In this document: piece by piece, positions 12,500-24,627 of the stretch | Layout of the letters: every line of letters begins with the position of its first letter | Position numbering within the stretch: the stretch's first letter is position 1 | Assembly: GCF_902686445.1 (NCBI RefSeq) | Contig: NW_025920104.1 | Coordinates: 3,038,001 to 3,102,000 of the forward strand | Length of the DNA stretch: 64,000 nucleotides | Direction: 5' to 3' | From: Sciurus carolinensis | Taxonomy: Eukaryota > Chordata > Mammalia > Rodentia > Sciuridae | Notes under the pieces: generated by a model | The model's input: only the letters and a program-made list of their open reading frames with translations | Told to the model about the DNA's origin: nothing | Database searches by the model: none | Program-made: the position numbers and the translations under genes

Positions 12500-13266
12500 C
12501 CCTCTAACAGTGCAAATTTGTGGTATTGCAGTTTCCCCTGTAGACTTATATTGCCCTTGCAGATTTAAAATACCTCACCTTGAAGTGAGAGAACAATATT
12601 AGCAGTGCACCAATCAAAATGCATCCTTTACCCAAATAGTCCCTATTAAAATATTAACCGTGTTGTCTTAGTAAACAGAGATGATGAGTTCAAATTATTA
12701 TCTATAGCAAAACCAATAGGTTTGCAATAAGGACCACAATTTCTAATGGTGGACAAAGGGGATGGGGCGGGGTATAGGATATAATGTTAATGAGATAAGA
12801 AGTGAGTCTATAGAGATACTGTGTTGTAGAAATATTGAAAGCAGAATTAAAAGAAATATTTTGTTAGCATGAGAAAAGGAGAAAGATTCTCCAAGGAAAC
12901 AGATACATAAGAGGAAAATAGAGTGTGAAAAATAATAAAAGAAAAAAGTAGAAATATAATAGGTATAATAGGAATAATCTTAATAATACCACTAGTTAAA
13001 AAAAGAATTCAACAATAAAATTATACTGTACTGTTCAAACCTTCTATTCTTCAGTAGCCTGATGCTTGAGAGGAACTTGATAATTCAGTGTCACAAGAAG
13101 GGTGCTATCCCACTACCTCCAGGTCAGGAATAATCAATGCTTGTGGGAAAAAGGTGACCCCATTTTCATAGATGATTAGCCACAGTGGGAGCACTGGGGA
13201 TGGTGGGTCTGATGGCATAGGCCTGGGCTTGGCACTGTAGATTTCTGAGGCCAAAAAAATTAATAT
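12500..13266 (-). mobile_element. probable L1 5' leader
   Basis: The A/T-rich DNA immediately upstream of ORF1 on the minus strand has no other repeat identity. It lies where an L1 5' UTR would be, and its wording (for example ataagaggaaaatagagtg) looks like a repeated genomic family. I infer it belongs to the same L1 as the ORFs to its left. The boundary to the right is obscured by an ID SINE insertion. Confidence 0.5.
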
Positions 13267-13356
13267 AGGGCTGGGGAGGTAGCTCAGGTGGTAGAGTGCT
13301 CATCTTGCAAGCACAAGGGCCCTGAGTTTAATCCCCAGCACCACAAAAAAAAAATT
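13267..13356 (+). mobile_element. ID SINE
   Basis: It shows ggctggggaggtagctcagg, a B-box region (gagtttaatccccagcacc) and an A tail. It is inserted between the L1 leader-like DNA and the tandem array, in the orientation opposite to the L1. Confidence 0.9.
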
Positions 13357-13679
13357 AATATACTTTTAAAATTAAATGCTGATTGGAAATATTCAAGTGA
13401 CCAGAAATCTGATTCTTGGTATTTTTCCTTCTCAAAATACTTTAAATAAACTCTAGATCCACATACTAAAAATGGAAAGATCATTTTTTTGATAGATCAA
13501 AATGCTCTATGCAGGGACCACTGTAGAAATGGAAGAACAACTCTCAAAGTACTGTCTCATGCTGTGTCTGTGTGTGTTTTAAAATAAGTAGTTTATTCAG
13601 AAAATATGTTCCAAAGAGCAGCAAACCCCCACCTTATTTTAATGTTACTTGACCAGTGTTAAAGTGATATGGTTGAAGT
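13357..13679. other. unassigned spacer
   Basis: A/T-rich DNA between the ID SINE and the tandem array. It could be the continuing L1 leader or unrelated sequence; nothing in it decides the matter. Confidence 0.4.
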
Positions 13680-15715
13680 TTATTAGAACTATGCAACCTG
13701 AATGCCATCCTCACTACAGAGGTCTCTGGGAGTTGCAGGATTCATAGTCACCCAGGCACATCTAAGGATTCTGGGCAGTGTTGTGTGGTGTTCTTCCCAT
13801 GCATCCCTCACCACAGAGACATGTGGCAGATGCAGGTCCCCAAAGACCATGAACATTCTAGCATAGTGCTATGTTGGTGTAGCCCACACAATAGTGACTC
13901 CTTGGAGCTCTGAGACTGCAGGAATTCTCAGTATTGTAGTTCACTCTAAGGTAGCACTGACATCAGTGGTCTTGAGAACAGCAGGCCATTGATTATTCAG
14001 AATAGTACAGTTGATCTTAAGTAGAAATCACCATCAAGACTCCCAGGATCTGAATACTGCAAGCCTGCCTCTATACCCCTGAGGAGACTGGATAGTGCAA
14101 TGCAAAGCCTATACATGTAGCCCTCAATAGGAAGTTGTCTAGGAGCTACAGGCCCTGAGGTATTCTGGTCTTCTGCCTGCAGAGCCCTCACTGTGGAGAC
14201 CTCTGTGAGTGGTAGGCCACACAGGCATCTGAGCCCCTCCAAGAATCTTGGGTAGTGTAGTTTACTTCTCTACCCCACAGTCCTCACCAGTGAGGATCCT
14301 GGGAGATTCTGGTCCCTTAGGATTCTGGGCAATGTAGTCCAGTGTTTTGCCTGTGTGCACCTGCTGGGAGAGCCATGAGAACAGCAGGCCACATGTTAGC
14401 CTTGGTACTCTGAGAATTCTAATGTTATACAGTCCTGTACCAATGCAATCCCCACTGTGGAGGCCTCTGGAAACTCTAGGCTTCACATCTAGTTTAGTCT
14501 CAGGACTTGTTGGTAGTGTAGTTTGGCCTTAAGTATGTCCAGCCCTCACTGTGGAGTCCTCTTGAAGTTGCGGGCTGAAACTCACCTCAGCAACACACTC
14601 AAGGATTTTAGATAGTATAACCCTACAGTTCTCATGGCAGAGGAGCTTGGAGCTGCTGGCACTATGTATTGTGGGTAATGTAGTCTCATGTTTTGCCCAT
14701 TCCACACAGAGAAAACTGGTATCTCAAGTCCTATTAGAATTTTGGGTAATGCAGTTCAGTGGTTTGCTCACTAAACACAGAGGGTTCTGGCAGTCCCAGA
14801 GGACTATGGGAAATGAAGGAGTGTGTTCATGCTCAATTATTACAGATAAACTTGGAAGCTAGAGCACCTGAGGATTGTGTTTACACAAAGCTAATGGTTT
14901 ATCTGATCACCACAGAGAATACTGGGAGTTGCAACTCCTGAGAGTTCTAGATAATTTAATCTAGTGTTTTATGTGCACAGATCTGCTTAGAGAAGGGCCA
15001 CAGTAACTTCAAACTCTGCTTTTCCTGGTACCCTGAAGATTGCAGGTAGTGTGCTCTAACATTGCAACCCTCATCACAGAAACCTCTAGAAGTTGCAGAG
15101 TATAGGCAACCCCAGGGAATTTGTGCACTAAAGTTTGGTATTCTGTTCTTGCAGTTCTCACTCCAAAGGCTCCTAGGAACAGCAGGCACCCAAGGGTAAC
15201 ATGCAGCACAGTTTGTCATTCTGCCTGCCTATCCCTCACTGCAGAATTCTCTGTGAGCTGCAGGTCCCCAAGGGATATTTGTAGTACACTCTGTCATTTG
15301 GCCCATGCTACCCTCATTGCACTGGGCCCTGGAAACTGTAGACCCTGAAGGACACTGGGAAGTGCAGTCTATTGTAAATTTTGCAGCCCTGACCCAAGAG
15401 CATCCTACGAGCTGCTTGCTACATTCCCAACCAGTCACCCCTGAAAACTCTGGGCAATGTGGTCCAGCATTCTGCTTCCCAGCAGTGACCAATATGGCCC
15501 CCAGAAGTTTTGGACCATGTGCTTGCCCTGGTATCCCAAGTGTTCTGAGTAGTGTAGCTCAGAATTCTGCCTTCCTAGCCCTCTCCATAGAGGACTGTGG
15601 GAGCTGTATCAGTATGTATGCCCAGGTACCCCCAGGGGTTCTGAGCAGTGTAGTCTGGCATCTATTGCCACAGCTGTCACCACAGTGGCTTCTGGAAAAT
15701 GTCAAATAGCCCACC
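13680..15715 (-). repeat. degenerate tandem array with ACTACA-type motif
   Basis: About 2 kb of diverged head-to-tail units of roughly 100-130 bases. On the plus strand a unit reads: a ttctgggcaatgtagtccag-type block, gttttgcc, gccctcactgtggaggcct, then ctgggagctgcaggcc. Clear copies of the first block lie near 13770, 14250, 14324, 14510, 14670, 14740, 15435, 15545 and 15645. On the minus strand that block reads ACTACA.TGCCCAGAA, resembling the known ZNF143/STAF site (ACTACAATTCCCAG). The array lies on the 5' side of the minus-strand L1, so degenerate L1 promoter monomers are a reasonable reading, but an independent minisatellite is possible. The open frames of 80-134 residues here are products of the repeat. 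Confidence 0.75.
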
Positions 15716-16649
15716 CATCTGTGTGCAAACTCACCAAGAAAGCCCCAGTGTCTTTTCTAAAAATCAAGAACACATAGTTAAAGAACTCTTTCCACAATGT
15801 TATTGCACTTATACATCAAATTCTCATTGTTTCAGGTACTTTAACACTGAAAAAAGAGAGCCATATAAACAGGAATAAAATTAAGCAGTGAGGTGGCACT
15901 AGCCTTCCCTCAATTCCCCATGAGGCTCCAGGGGACTCCTATGCCATTCTTGCAATATTCTGAGGTTGTGTCTTAGTGTTTCTCTTTTCAGTGTCCTGGA
16001 ATTCCTCTCCAGATACACACCAATTTATAAAAATATTATGCTATGACATCATGTTTTGAGGATGAGCAGAAAAAGCCTCAACAAAGGATGCTTTTGGAAA
16101 AGTAAGCCCAGCTAAAACATTACCTATGAAAGTAAAGAACATGGCAGAGTTTCCTCCTCAGCACATAGAATAGTGGATGACAGGCTTTCCCTCATTCTTC
16201 CTCACCTTTTCCTCAAATGCACTTTGGTTATCCAGAAGCCACAGTGACATCTCACATGTAGGTGCCAAGGAGACCTGGTCTCCAGGTGTTCCCAGTAGAG
16301 GCATCTATCTCCCTGTATGGGTCTCAAGGAGAAGGAGGTTCTTGTCACCAGAGTCATGGCCCCATGGAGTCCTCAGTTTTAGTTTCTTTCCCCTGTGGGC
16401 ACAGGACACCCATCCCTGGCAGGGAGATGATTTGAGGGGATTAGGAAAAGTGGTCCTGAGAATGACCTGCTGGTCACTGTGGGCAAAACAGGACACTTAA
16501 TGCTCACTGTTCATCGGTGCCCCTGCACCCCCTTGTGGCAGTTCTGATAAAGCTCTGAAATTCATGGTTTTGATTTTTCTAGGCCATGATTTTGGTAACT
16601 TGGGGATAGGAAGGACAGTAGAGAAAAGCAGACTTTATTACCTATGTAC
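15716..16649. other. unassigned DNA
   Basis: Mixed-composition DNA with no repeat or gene I recognise. The overlapping frames at 16177-16500 are unconvincing. Confidence 0.4.
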
Positions 16650-16805
16650 ATTTATGACTGCATGACCAATGTGATCCCACAATATGTACAATCAGAAAAA
16701 TGAGAAATTATATTCCATTTATGTATGATTTATCAAAATGCATAAATGCATCCTACTGCCATGTGTAAATAATTAGAACAATTTTAAAAATTTAAAGAAA
16801 ACAGC
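16650..16805 (+). mobile_element. L1 3' UTR fragment
   Basis: It matches the L1 3' end in sense orientation, including tatgtacaatcagaaaaatg, atgcatcctactgcc and a terminal A-rich stretch. Strongly 5'-truncated. Confidence 0.75.
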
Positions 16806-17302
16806 AATAAAGCCCACCATCCCATGTTTGATGAGAAAGTATGGTGATAGCAAAAAGCAAAATAAATGGTAAACAGGCCAAAGTTCATTGATTTATTATA
16901 TATCATCAATAGTTTGTGGGAAAAATTGAAATTTGAAACTAGACTAAGAAATAATTATAAACAATAACAATTATAATAACACCCCCAAAATTGAAAATTT
17001 AAAAAAACTTATAAATTACAATTATACTTTCAGAAAACTAAGAAACACAATTGAAAAAAAACAAAGCAAAATACAAGTAATTGCAGAGATATTCTTTGTT
17101 CGGGTCTCTATACATAGGATGATATTTACTCAAATTTGATTTATGCATAGGTGCAATCACACTCCAATATCCAGTAATCTTTTTCTAAACTTAGAATAGA
17201 TGGCACGGACTGCAGACGGACCAAAAATGAACTTGCACACCTCAATCCCAATGCCTGTAGAGAACTGAAGCAGTGGCAATAATGTGATGTGCTGTGAACA
17301 TG
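16806..17302. other. A/T-rich spacer
   Basis: A-rich DNA without gene signals between an L1 terminus and a composite SINE. Confidence 0.4.
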
Positions 17303-17515
17303 ACTGGGCTGGGTGGCACATGCCTGTAGTCCCAGTGGCTCAGTAAGTTGAGGTGGAAGGATTGAGAATTCAAAGCCAGCCTCAGCAAAAGTGAGGTTTT
17401 AAGCAACTCAGTAAGACTCTGTCTCTAAATAAAATACAAAATAAGGCTGGAGATGTGGCTCAGTGGTTGAGTGCCCCTGAATTTAATCCCTGGTATGAAA
17501 AAAAAATAAAAACAC
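17303..17515 (+). mobile_element. composite B1-ID SINE
   Basis: The left half is 7SL/B1-like (gggctgggtggcacatgcct, tagtcccagtggctcag). The middle has agcaactcagtaagactctg and tctctaaataaaatac. The right half is ID-like (ggctggagatgtggctcagt). It ends in an A-rich tail. This fusion is known from squirrels and is the main clue to the host group. Confidence 0.92.
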
Positions 17516-17753
17516 AGAAAACAAAAACAAACAAACAAAAATAAAATAACAACAACAAATGCCCCACAGCTTGGAAACAATGCTGCTCAAAACACAACAG
17601 ACATTGGGAAATAAAACACAGGAAGAGGTTGCTGAGTCCCAGGCTGACTGCAGGAAAGGGGTGAACCCTGAGAACCTGCCAAAGAACAGAATGCTCACAT
17701 CTGCTCTGGTGCTTGGTACATTCTTTGCTTTGAGGGGAAAACTGCAGATTTTA

Positions 17754-17942
17754 GGCCTGGTATAGTAGTGAACACGTATAATCCCAGCAACATGAGAGGC
17801 TGAGGCAGGAGGATGGCAAGTTCAAGGCCAGTCTCAGTGATCTTGTCTCAGAATAAAAACATACAGGTTTGGGCATATAGCTCAGTGGAAAAGTGACCCT
17901 GGACAGATATGGAAACCCTAGTACCAAAGGAAAAAAAGAAAA
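17754..17942 (+). mobile_element. composite B1-ID SINE, diverged
   Basis: The B1-like half (tataatcccagcaacatgag, aggctgaggcaggaggatgg) runs directly into an ID-like half (gggcatatagctcagtgga). It is shorter than the copy at 17303 because part of the central linker is lost. Confidence 0.88.
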
Positions 17943-19786
17943 GCAGTGCTGTTTTCAGAGATGCAGTCTGGAGGGAATATTACTGTTTTTAGAAATCCAT
18001 AGGACAGACCTTGACTGGCAAAATATGAGGTAGTGGGTCTGTAAACCAGGCACTGCCCTACCTCATGGCCTGCACACAGCAGCATACAATCCAAGTGACT
18101 CTTGGGGTTTACCTCTTCAGGAGGAAAGGTTCAGGAGACTATGGTGGGGGATGTGCCACCATGAAGCTGCCTACCTCTGCTGACAAAACACTTGTGCATA
18201 GACCCTCCTCCAGGTACAAATTCTGTGGACTACTACTAGGGTGGGTAGGTAAATCCTGCAAGTAAAGAAAGTCCACAAACCATTGGTGGGTGCAGGAATG
18301 TGGTCCATGTGTGGCACTATGCAGCCTCAAGTGGGGAGGCAGACACATCATCCAGCCCACTATCCTGGACCCTTAGAGCCTGGCTCAGTATGCTTGACCT
18401 ACACCTATGTCTCTGGAAGTATCTGTCCTAACATTGATACCAAAAGCTTTCTCAGAATTCCAGAGATCAAATTATCATGGGATCCACTGACTTCAAACTG
18501 TGTTCTGACATCCCAGTCTCTCCACAAATTTCCATTGAGCCAGGATCTGCTGTGCACTCCCTTCCACCACCATGAAGATGTGCAGTACATTCTGCCATCC
18601 TCCTTTGGCAGGTGCACAGGAACCGGCCACCAGCCACTAAGGTTTCCATTTTCTCCACTCACACTTGGTCTCTCTGAGGTAAAAACTATCACTTCCTCAC
18701 CATGCCTCACCCTGTCTTTCTCTCCCTGTAAGATGTGTCTGAGAATATCTCAGAATTTGCTTCACTCTTAAAGATGAGCTGTCATGACTTGGTCACCTCT
18801 GAGTGTACATAGGTGTAAGAGGAAAGGGCCGGGCAAGGCAGGTTTCTCTCCTCCCTAAGCATAAAAGGCAGGACAACCAACTTTGATCTTGTGGCCTCAG
18901 ATATAGAACCCAGGCCTTGGGTGGAGAGTGTGCTGGCCTCTCTCCTGCCACAAATGTGACAAGATTCCCTTGTGTCCAGCTGCCAAAGACCTGTCTGATC
19001 ACCTGGTATGTGGTCTCCTGCTCCTGCCTTTTCTGCCTGCTCTTTCATCAGAACTTGGAGAGCACTCTGAGAGACAGAAGCAGAGGACATCCACAACCTG
19101 TAGTCAGGAAGCAGGGGCAGGCCCACAGCCTTGGGGCAGCTGAATGGGAACAGTACAAGAAGACACCCAGGGATTAAAGGAGACTTAGTTTTAAGCTGAA
19201 AGGTGTAACAAGAGGACAATTCAAAAGTCAAATCCAGGACCACCAGTGTGAAGATTCAGAACAGTAAGATGTGTAGGAACCCAAAAGCTCTGAGCAGGCA
19301 AAGGCAGGTTGTCTGTCAAGAACTGAATACCTTGCTTAACAACACAAACTTCTTTAAAAAGGTGACTTTTTTTACATTTCTGAAGGGAAGTGTTTCCAGC
19401 TCAGAATTCTGCCCCTGCCAATTGGTTAGTCCAGTTGGAGGGTTAATTTCAGACATTTTTATGACATTCAACAATTCAGAAAATTTATTTTCTTGGTGCT
19501 TTGTTGTGAAAGCTAATTGAGGATGTTCTCTAAGAAAACAAGGGAATCAAGGAAGAAAGAACAAGGTTGCATTCAGCAAGCACTGGAGCCACCCAGCAAA
19601 GCATGGATGAAAACTCCAGCCATGGTGATACAACCCCACTCAGCTCTGGAAGCTAACCCTTGCAGTGGCAACAGGAAGAGGAGGCCCCATGCAGAGAATT
19701 CTCAGATGGGGTTCTTGAAACCCTGGGAGAGTTTATGGGTGTGATAAAAGTAGATGTGCCAAAATAAAGAAAAAAGGCATATAGAA
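17943..19786. other. unassigned, higher-GC DNA
   Basis: GC is noticeably higher than in the flanks. Two long frames occur (18283-18771 on plus, 162 codons; 18782-19243 on minus, 153 codons). Neither has a recognisable domain, and the strand overlaps are open in several frames, as expected from stop-poor composition. No splice-bounded coding unit stood out. Confidence 0.4.
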
Positions 19787-20052
19787 GGCAGGTGTGATGG
19801 TGTGCACCCATAATCCCAGTGTCTGGGAATGCAGATGCAGGAGAATCTTGAGTTCAAAGTCAGCCTCAACAATTTAGAGATATGTTAAGCAACTCAGCGA
19901 GACCCTGTCTCTATATAAAATATTAAAAGGGCTGGGGATGTGGCTCAGTGGTAAAAGGACTGCCTCTGGATTCAATATCTGGTATCAAAAAGGTAAAATA
20001 AAATAAAATAAAGAAAAGAATAAATAAAAATACATACAGAAACTTCATGAAA
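19787..20052 (+). mobile_element. composite B1-ID SINE
   Basis: It has a left B1-like half (cccataatcccagtgtctgg), the linker agcaactcagcgagaccctg, a right ID half (ggctggggatgtggctcag) and a long AAATA-rich tail. Confidence 0.92.
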
Positions 20053-23000
20053 ACAAAAAGGTAAAGGGAAAATATTATACATAGGACACTAAGAAATGCA
20101 GTTGAATCAGTATTCCACAAGGGAGGTCACAGACTTTATTGGATTTAATAGACAAAATGCACATGTAAATGATAACCATAAATAAAACTTGAAAAAAAAT
20201 TTCTGCCTGGGTTGTGTGGGTAAGTGGAAGGAATATGGACTCCTCTGTGGCATGGTTCTGGCAGGTGAGGCAGATGACTGCAGTGAGGAGCACAGGAGGG
20301 ACTGATAAGAAGACCCTTTGCCCACACTCTACCCCTCAAAATAAACCCAAGGTGCTAAAGTTTCCTATGCAGAACATCAAGGTCTGTGCTAAGGTAACTT
20401 ACATGCAGAGCCAGGATCACCAATGAAAGCAGTTGCCATGGTGACTTCAGCAGAACTCATCACAGAGTGCAGTCCATGATGGTGAATGTGCTGCCTGTTG
20501 TAGAAGCAGACTTCCTCAGAGGATGCTAGTGGAAGGTCCAACAGCCACACCTTGAGGGCAGCCAGGGAGGGATATAGCCCATCACTGCTGGCAGCCAGAG
20601 GGCAGAGACCAGGCCCAGAGCAGATGTGAACAAGGGTGGCAGGATAGTGGTCAGTTTCTCCTGGTACATCTCACCACTCTCTAGTGGTCTGGAGGGCACA
20701 GCAGAGGCTGCCTCGGGCTGAAGCAGCTTCCCAGGAGGAAAAGTCAGACAAGCTCAGTGTGTGTCCCAAAATGAGTGGCCCTGAAAGGCATGGCACCTAG
20801 CACCCACTTCACTGCCTGGACCCTCCCCTGTGGCTACAAAGGCAAGGGTTGAGCTCCAGTGAGCCAGGCAACAAGAGTACTCAGAGGAGACCAATACTAC
20901 ATCCTAAAATACTTTATAAATTTATCTATAACTTTCTGCAAAGTATTGAAAACTGAAAACACTTAGCAAGAGTCTGAGAGCTGAGTAAATTAGGCAGAAG
21001 CTGGTCATAATGCAGTGAATTACACTGGTGACCACTCACCTCTCTGGTGCTGCTCCTGTGTTTCCAGTAAACAGCCATTTGACTTCTTGTAGCAGCCAGA
21101 GCAGCAGGCCCTGTCATCATCCCCATGTCTTTGTAAGGAGGTCATGGGAACATACCTGAGGCCACACACCTGGATGGAGCTGGGCCTGGATATAAGCTCG
21201 TCATGGCTGTAGTCATGGGAGATGCTAATGTCACAAGCATGCACAGAAAAGGAGAGAAGTTTACACAATGCAGTGACCAAACCAATTGGGGGCTGCCCTG
21301 AGCACCAGCCCCACACTGAATAGCCTGGGCTTCCCATGATAACCTTATCCTGGTTTTGGGATCATGCCTCAGGAGAGTTGAGCATGGAGGAAAGTGAGAT
21401 GGCTCAACAATACTGGTGAGGAGTAGAACCTCTGGCCACTGCTGACTCCATGAAATAAGAAACTGATCCCCAATGGGAAATGAGTCCCAGAGACAGCTGG
21501 ATCTCTAGGTGGTAGGTATATATGCTTTTCTCTCCAAGACTATCACCCAGATCTCTGAAAGACACATGAAGCCAAGGATATGAGATCAGCAGCAAGGAGC
21601 AAGCATGACAGCAGAGGAAGCTGCCACTTCCAGGTCCCTGATGTGGGTTCCTTGTTAGCAACATCCTCCCCACCACCTTGGGGTCACACCTGTCTCTGAC
21701 CAGGTAACAGGGTCAGCACCCAGAATACTCATATCCACTCAAAACCCTGGTCTACACCTAAGGAAGGAAGGGAACTGAATAGGGATGATGGTCCTACAGC
21801 CTGAGGAGATGACACTCCCTGGAAGCCAGTGGCCTTGGGTTGTGAGGGATCCAGGAATATCTTGGGCCAGGGCCAAAGGCCTCCATAATCCTGGGGTGGT
21901 CTCTGGGAACTGTGGAGACTCAGTTTCCTCATATCCTGCTGAAAAGTGATGAGAGGAGGAAAGGCTTAGTGGGCCTGCAAGTCAGCAGGTGAGTGCAGCT
22001 GTATTGACAAACAGGAGTGTCCACTGGGCACCTGGACATCCTGCCTTTGTCCCTTCATCTGACTTTGAGCTGATCCCTTCCTGTAATTATGAGCCCAGCA
22101 CCCCACAAACCTACAGCTTGGCTCAATTCTCAGATCTATTCACTGTCTCTTCCCTCTGGCAACATGATGCCCCTGTCTCCAAACTGACTCCTGAACTCAC
22201 AGTCACAATTCTACCTGAGTCCTCTGAAATCAGCCTGTCCCTGTAACAAATCAGACCCAGGGTCAATGAGTAGAAACCCTTGGCCACTCGCCTGTCCACT
22301 GAGGCCTGTAAATGCAGCCAGAGTTGTCAAGGCAACTGACTGAGTTCCACAGGGGCTCAGAACTCTCCTCAGCACTGGGAAGTTCTGTGAGTTCTGCTTG
22401 GTCTGCCAGCCTGACAGCACATGCTTGAAAAGTATCTTTTGGTGCCATTGGTAATAGGCAAAACAGTTGTACACCTGCTCAGTGGTCAAGCTTGTCTCTG
22501 AAGGCAAATTCTCCTGCCCAACAATACTTCTAGCTCTGGGATACAGAGATGCACAGAGTTGACTGGGGCAACTCATGTCCACCAAATAAGTGGTGTGAGC
22601 CCTGCTAAGCTTTCCAAGGACAGCAGAACAATAGGCCATGCAGTTTCTCACTGGAGAGAGGGTTGTGTGTTGAGTATGTACTGGGGAGGCAGAGCAGGTC
22701 CTGTGGACAGGACACATGGGCCCCACTTCCTGTGCTGACCCACTCCCAGTCAGTTGTGGAACCTGCCTCCCAAGCTGACCCAAACCCCACACAGCTGAAC
22801 TCCAGAGCACCCAAAGGCCAGGTGTGGAATATCCTGCACCCCTGCAGAGGCAGGGCCTGCAGATGCTCCAGGTCAGGGTCACTTCTTTGCCTGGAATTAC
22901 CATAAGCCTAGTTTTCTAAGGCTCATCTCAGCTCTGGGAACCCCTGCAGATTAGCCAGGGTGAGAAGTGGGCACAATCCATGTGAGAAAACAACCCTGGA

Positions 23001-23167
23001 GGGAAGAGTTCAAGGGGACATGGCACCAGTAGCAGGGGTACTTACCCTTTAAGGGAACTGGGGGCCCAGACAGAGGACTGAAAATTTGGCAGGCCCAGAG
23101 ACAGTCCCTGGGTGTCCTGCCAGATGTATGCCTTCTCTTTACAAATCCCTCTGTCTGCTGGGTGGAC
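20053..23167. other. unassigned, higher-GC DNA with protein-like frames
   Basis: No dispersed repeat is recognised. On the minus strand around 20740-20545 there is an open stretch containing EMYQEKLTTILPPLFTSALG followed by more hydrophobic residues. I cannot assign it. The minus-strand frame at 22211-22903 is listed separately. The block may be a decayed segmental copy of a gene-bearing region. Confidence 0.35.
22211..22903 (-). pseudogene. 230-codon open frame, weak NUT-family resemblance
   Basis: This is the longest open frame in the window. Most of it has no recognisable domain. Around 22490-22370 it reads VYNCFAYYQWHQKILFKHVL, then FPVLRRVL a little further on. NUT-family proteins (NUTM1/NUTM2) have a similarly spaced VYxNFxxxQ...H...PVLRSL segment. 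I count about five identical positions in the first part plus the shared PVLR, so this is suggestive only. No other NUT segment was found nearby, and the sequence around the match is not NUT-like. It may be a fragment of a diverged paralogue, or chance in a stop-poor region. Confidence 0.2.
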
Positions 23168-23292
23168 TTAGCAAGGCCCTAAGCAACTTAGTGAGTACCT
23201 GTCTCAAAATTAAAAATAAAAATAAATGAATAAAAAGGTTTAGGATGTGGCTCAGTGGTTGAGTGTCCCTGGGTTCAAACCCTGGTACCAAA
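23168..23292 (+). mobile_element. composite SINE, right part
   Basis: Only the linker (aagcaacttagtgagtacct) and the ID half (ggatgtggctcagtggttga, gggttcaaaccctggtacc) are present; the B1 half is missing. Confidence 0.85.
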
Positions 23293-24627
23293 TATATCCA
23301 CTTTGGTCAGACATATCACTATTTGGAACCTGCCCAGCATCACCCAGAAACACTTTAATCATATACACCACTGTTTAGAGAGGAGCATGAAGCACAATGC
23401 TCATAGTAGATAGGCAAATAAAGATTACAAGTGACTCTCTATCAATAAAGTCAGGTTGTGATGTCAAACATGCTGAGATCCAAGGTACCATCAGATGACT
23501 GGAGAGATGCTTCTGGTCTTCAGAGTGTGAGAAATAGAAGGTCTCGTAGTTCATTTTCAGAATCTAGTATTCAACCTTAATTTGATCCAATTGTAACACT
23601 TTCCCTTTTCCCTGCTCTAATTGTAAAACTATTCAACTGAGTAGACTGTAACCCCAAACTCCTCAAGTCAGAGTGAAAGGCAGCACTGCATTAGGTTAGA
23701 GATAAAAGCAGGTGGAGAGCCCACCCAGGCACTTGCTAGGCAGGTTCTGATAGCATAGCCTTCTACCAGAAGTAAAGGTTTGCCTTGCCTACTCACTTCT
23801 GGGCATGGTATCATTTTGTGTGGCACCTCCTTATTTTTAACAAGACTTACTGCAGATTGAGATATTGGGTTTATAAGATAAGGACATAGCTCTCCAAAGG
23901 TGGACCATGTCTTATCCATTGATTTTTTTTTCATTATTTAGCACAGTGCAGCACAGGATGACCACTGAACATGGACTTGATGATTAGGTAGTTTACCTTC
24001 AGTTTCCCAGTCAGTTAAAGTTGATCCAGTGAGGGTAGGTCACCCTGACTGAGTTCATGTCCTGTTGGGTATAGTAGAATAAGCCTCCAACTCTCTCTGC
24101 ACCCTGCCCAACACACAGGCTTATATCTAGAAGCTAGAAGTCTTCCTGCAGTTTCTCCTGCTAGACCAGGACACACGCACACAATAGGACCACATCCACA
24201 TTGTCCAGGAGGTGCAGGTAGATTTGGCTTTCCAGAATGGCATCAACCAATGGCTGTGCTTGGCAAGGTCACCCTGCATGTCTTGGCAAAGCATGCCTGC
24301 CAGGATCACCTGCTCTGCTGGGGGCTGTTAGCAGCCCTCACACTCTTTCAGTTGTGCCAGGAATCTCTGCATCCTCTCCATCACAGAGCTTGGTATTCCC
24401 ATCTATCAACCTTCAGACCAAGTCTGAGTGGTGACACTGAGAGGAGCAACACATGCACAGTACAGTAAGAATGAACCTGAGAGAGGAGACCTACATCACA
24501 TACCTTCTAGAATTTCCTTCTAAACACCCTAATGTTTGATGGTGAAAAGCACTGACCTGGGTGCTGTCTGTAACCATCCACCTGGGGTCTGACCTTCTCC
24601 TCTGGCCCCTACACTTATACACAGGTC
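23293..24627. other. unassigned DNA
   Basis: No repeat is recognised. It contains the frameshifted protein-like stretch at 24137-24400, listed separately. Confidence 0.4.
24137..24400 (-). pseudogene. possible gene fragment with frameshift, unassigned
   Basis: Reading the minus strand leftward, one frame gives SVMERMQRFLAQLKECEGC, a stop, then QVILAGMLCQDMQGDLAKHS. At about 24242 a different frame takes over with DAILESQIYLHLLDNVDVV followed by LLCACVLVQQEKLQEDF. Both halves have an amphipathic, helix-like composition, unlike the surrounding DNA, and together they look like one exon broken by a stop and one indel. I do not recognise the protein. Confidence 0.25.

Noticed and set aside
15305..15709. 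134-codon plus-strand frame
   Set aside because: It lies wholly inside the tandem array and is produced by the repeat composition; several frames on both strands are open there.
13680..15715. Repeated blocks that might suggest a CRISPR-like array
   Set aside because: Units are long, highly diverged and contiguous, without short identical repeats alternating with unique spacers; the host is mammalian.
18283..19243. 162- and 153-codon frames on opposite strands
   Set aside because: No domain, no splice context and overlapping open frames in a stop-poor, higher-GC region; treated as chance.
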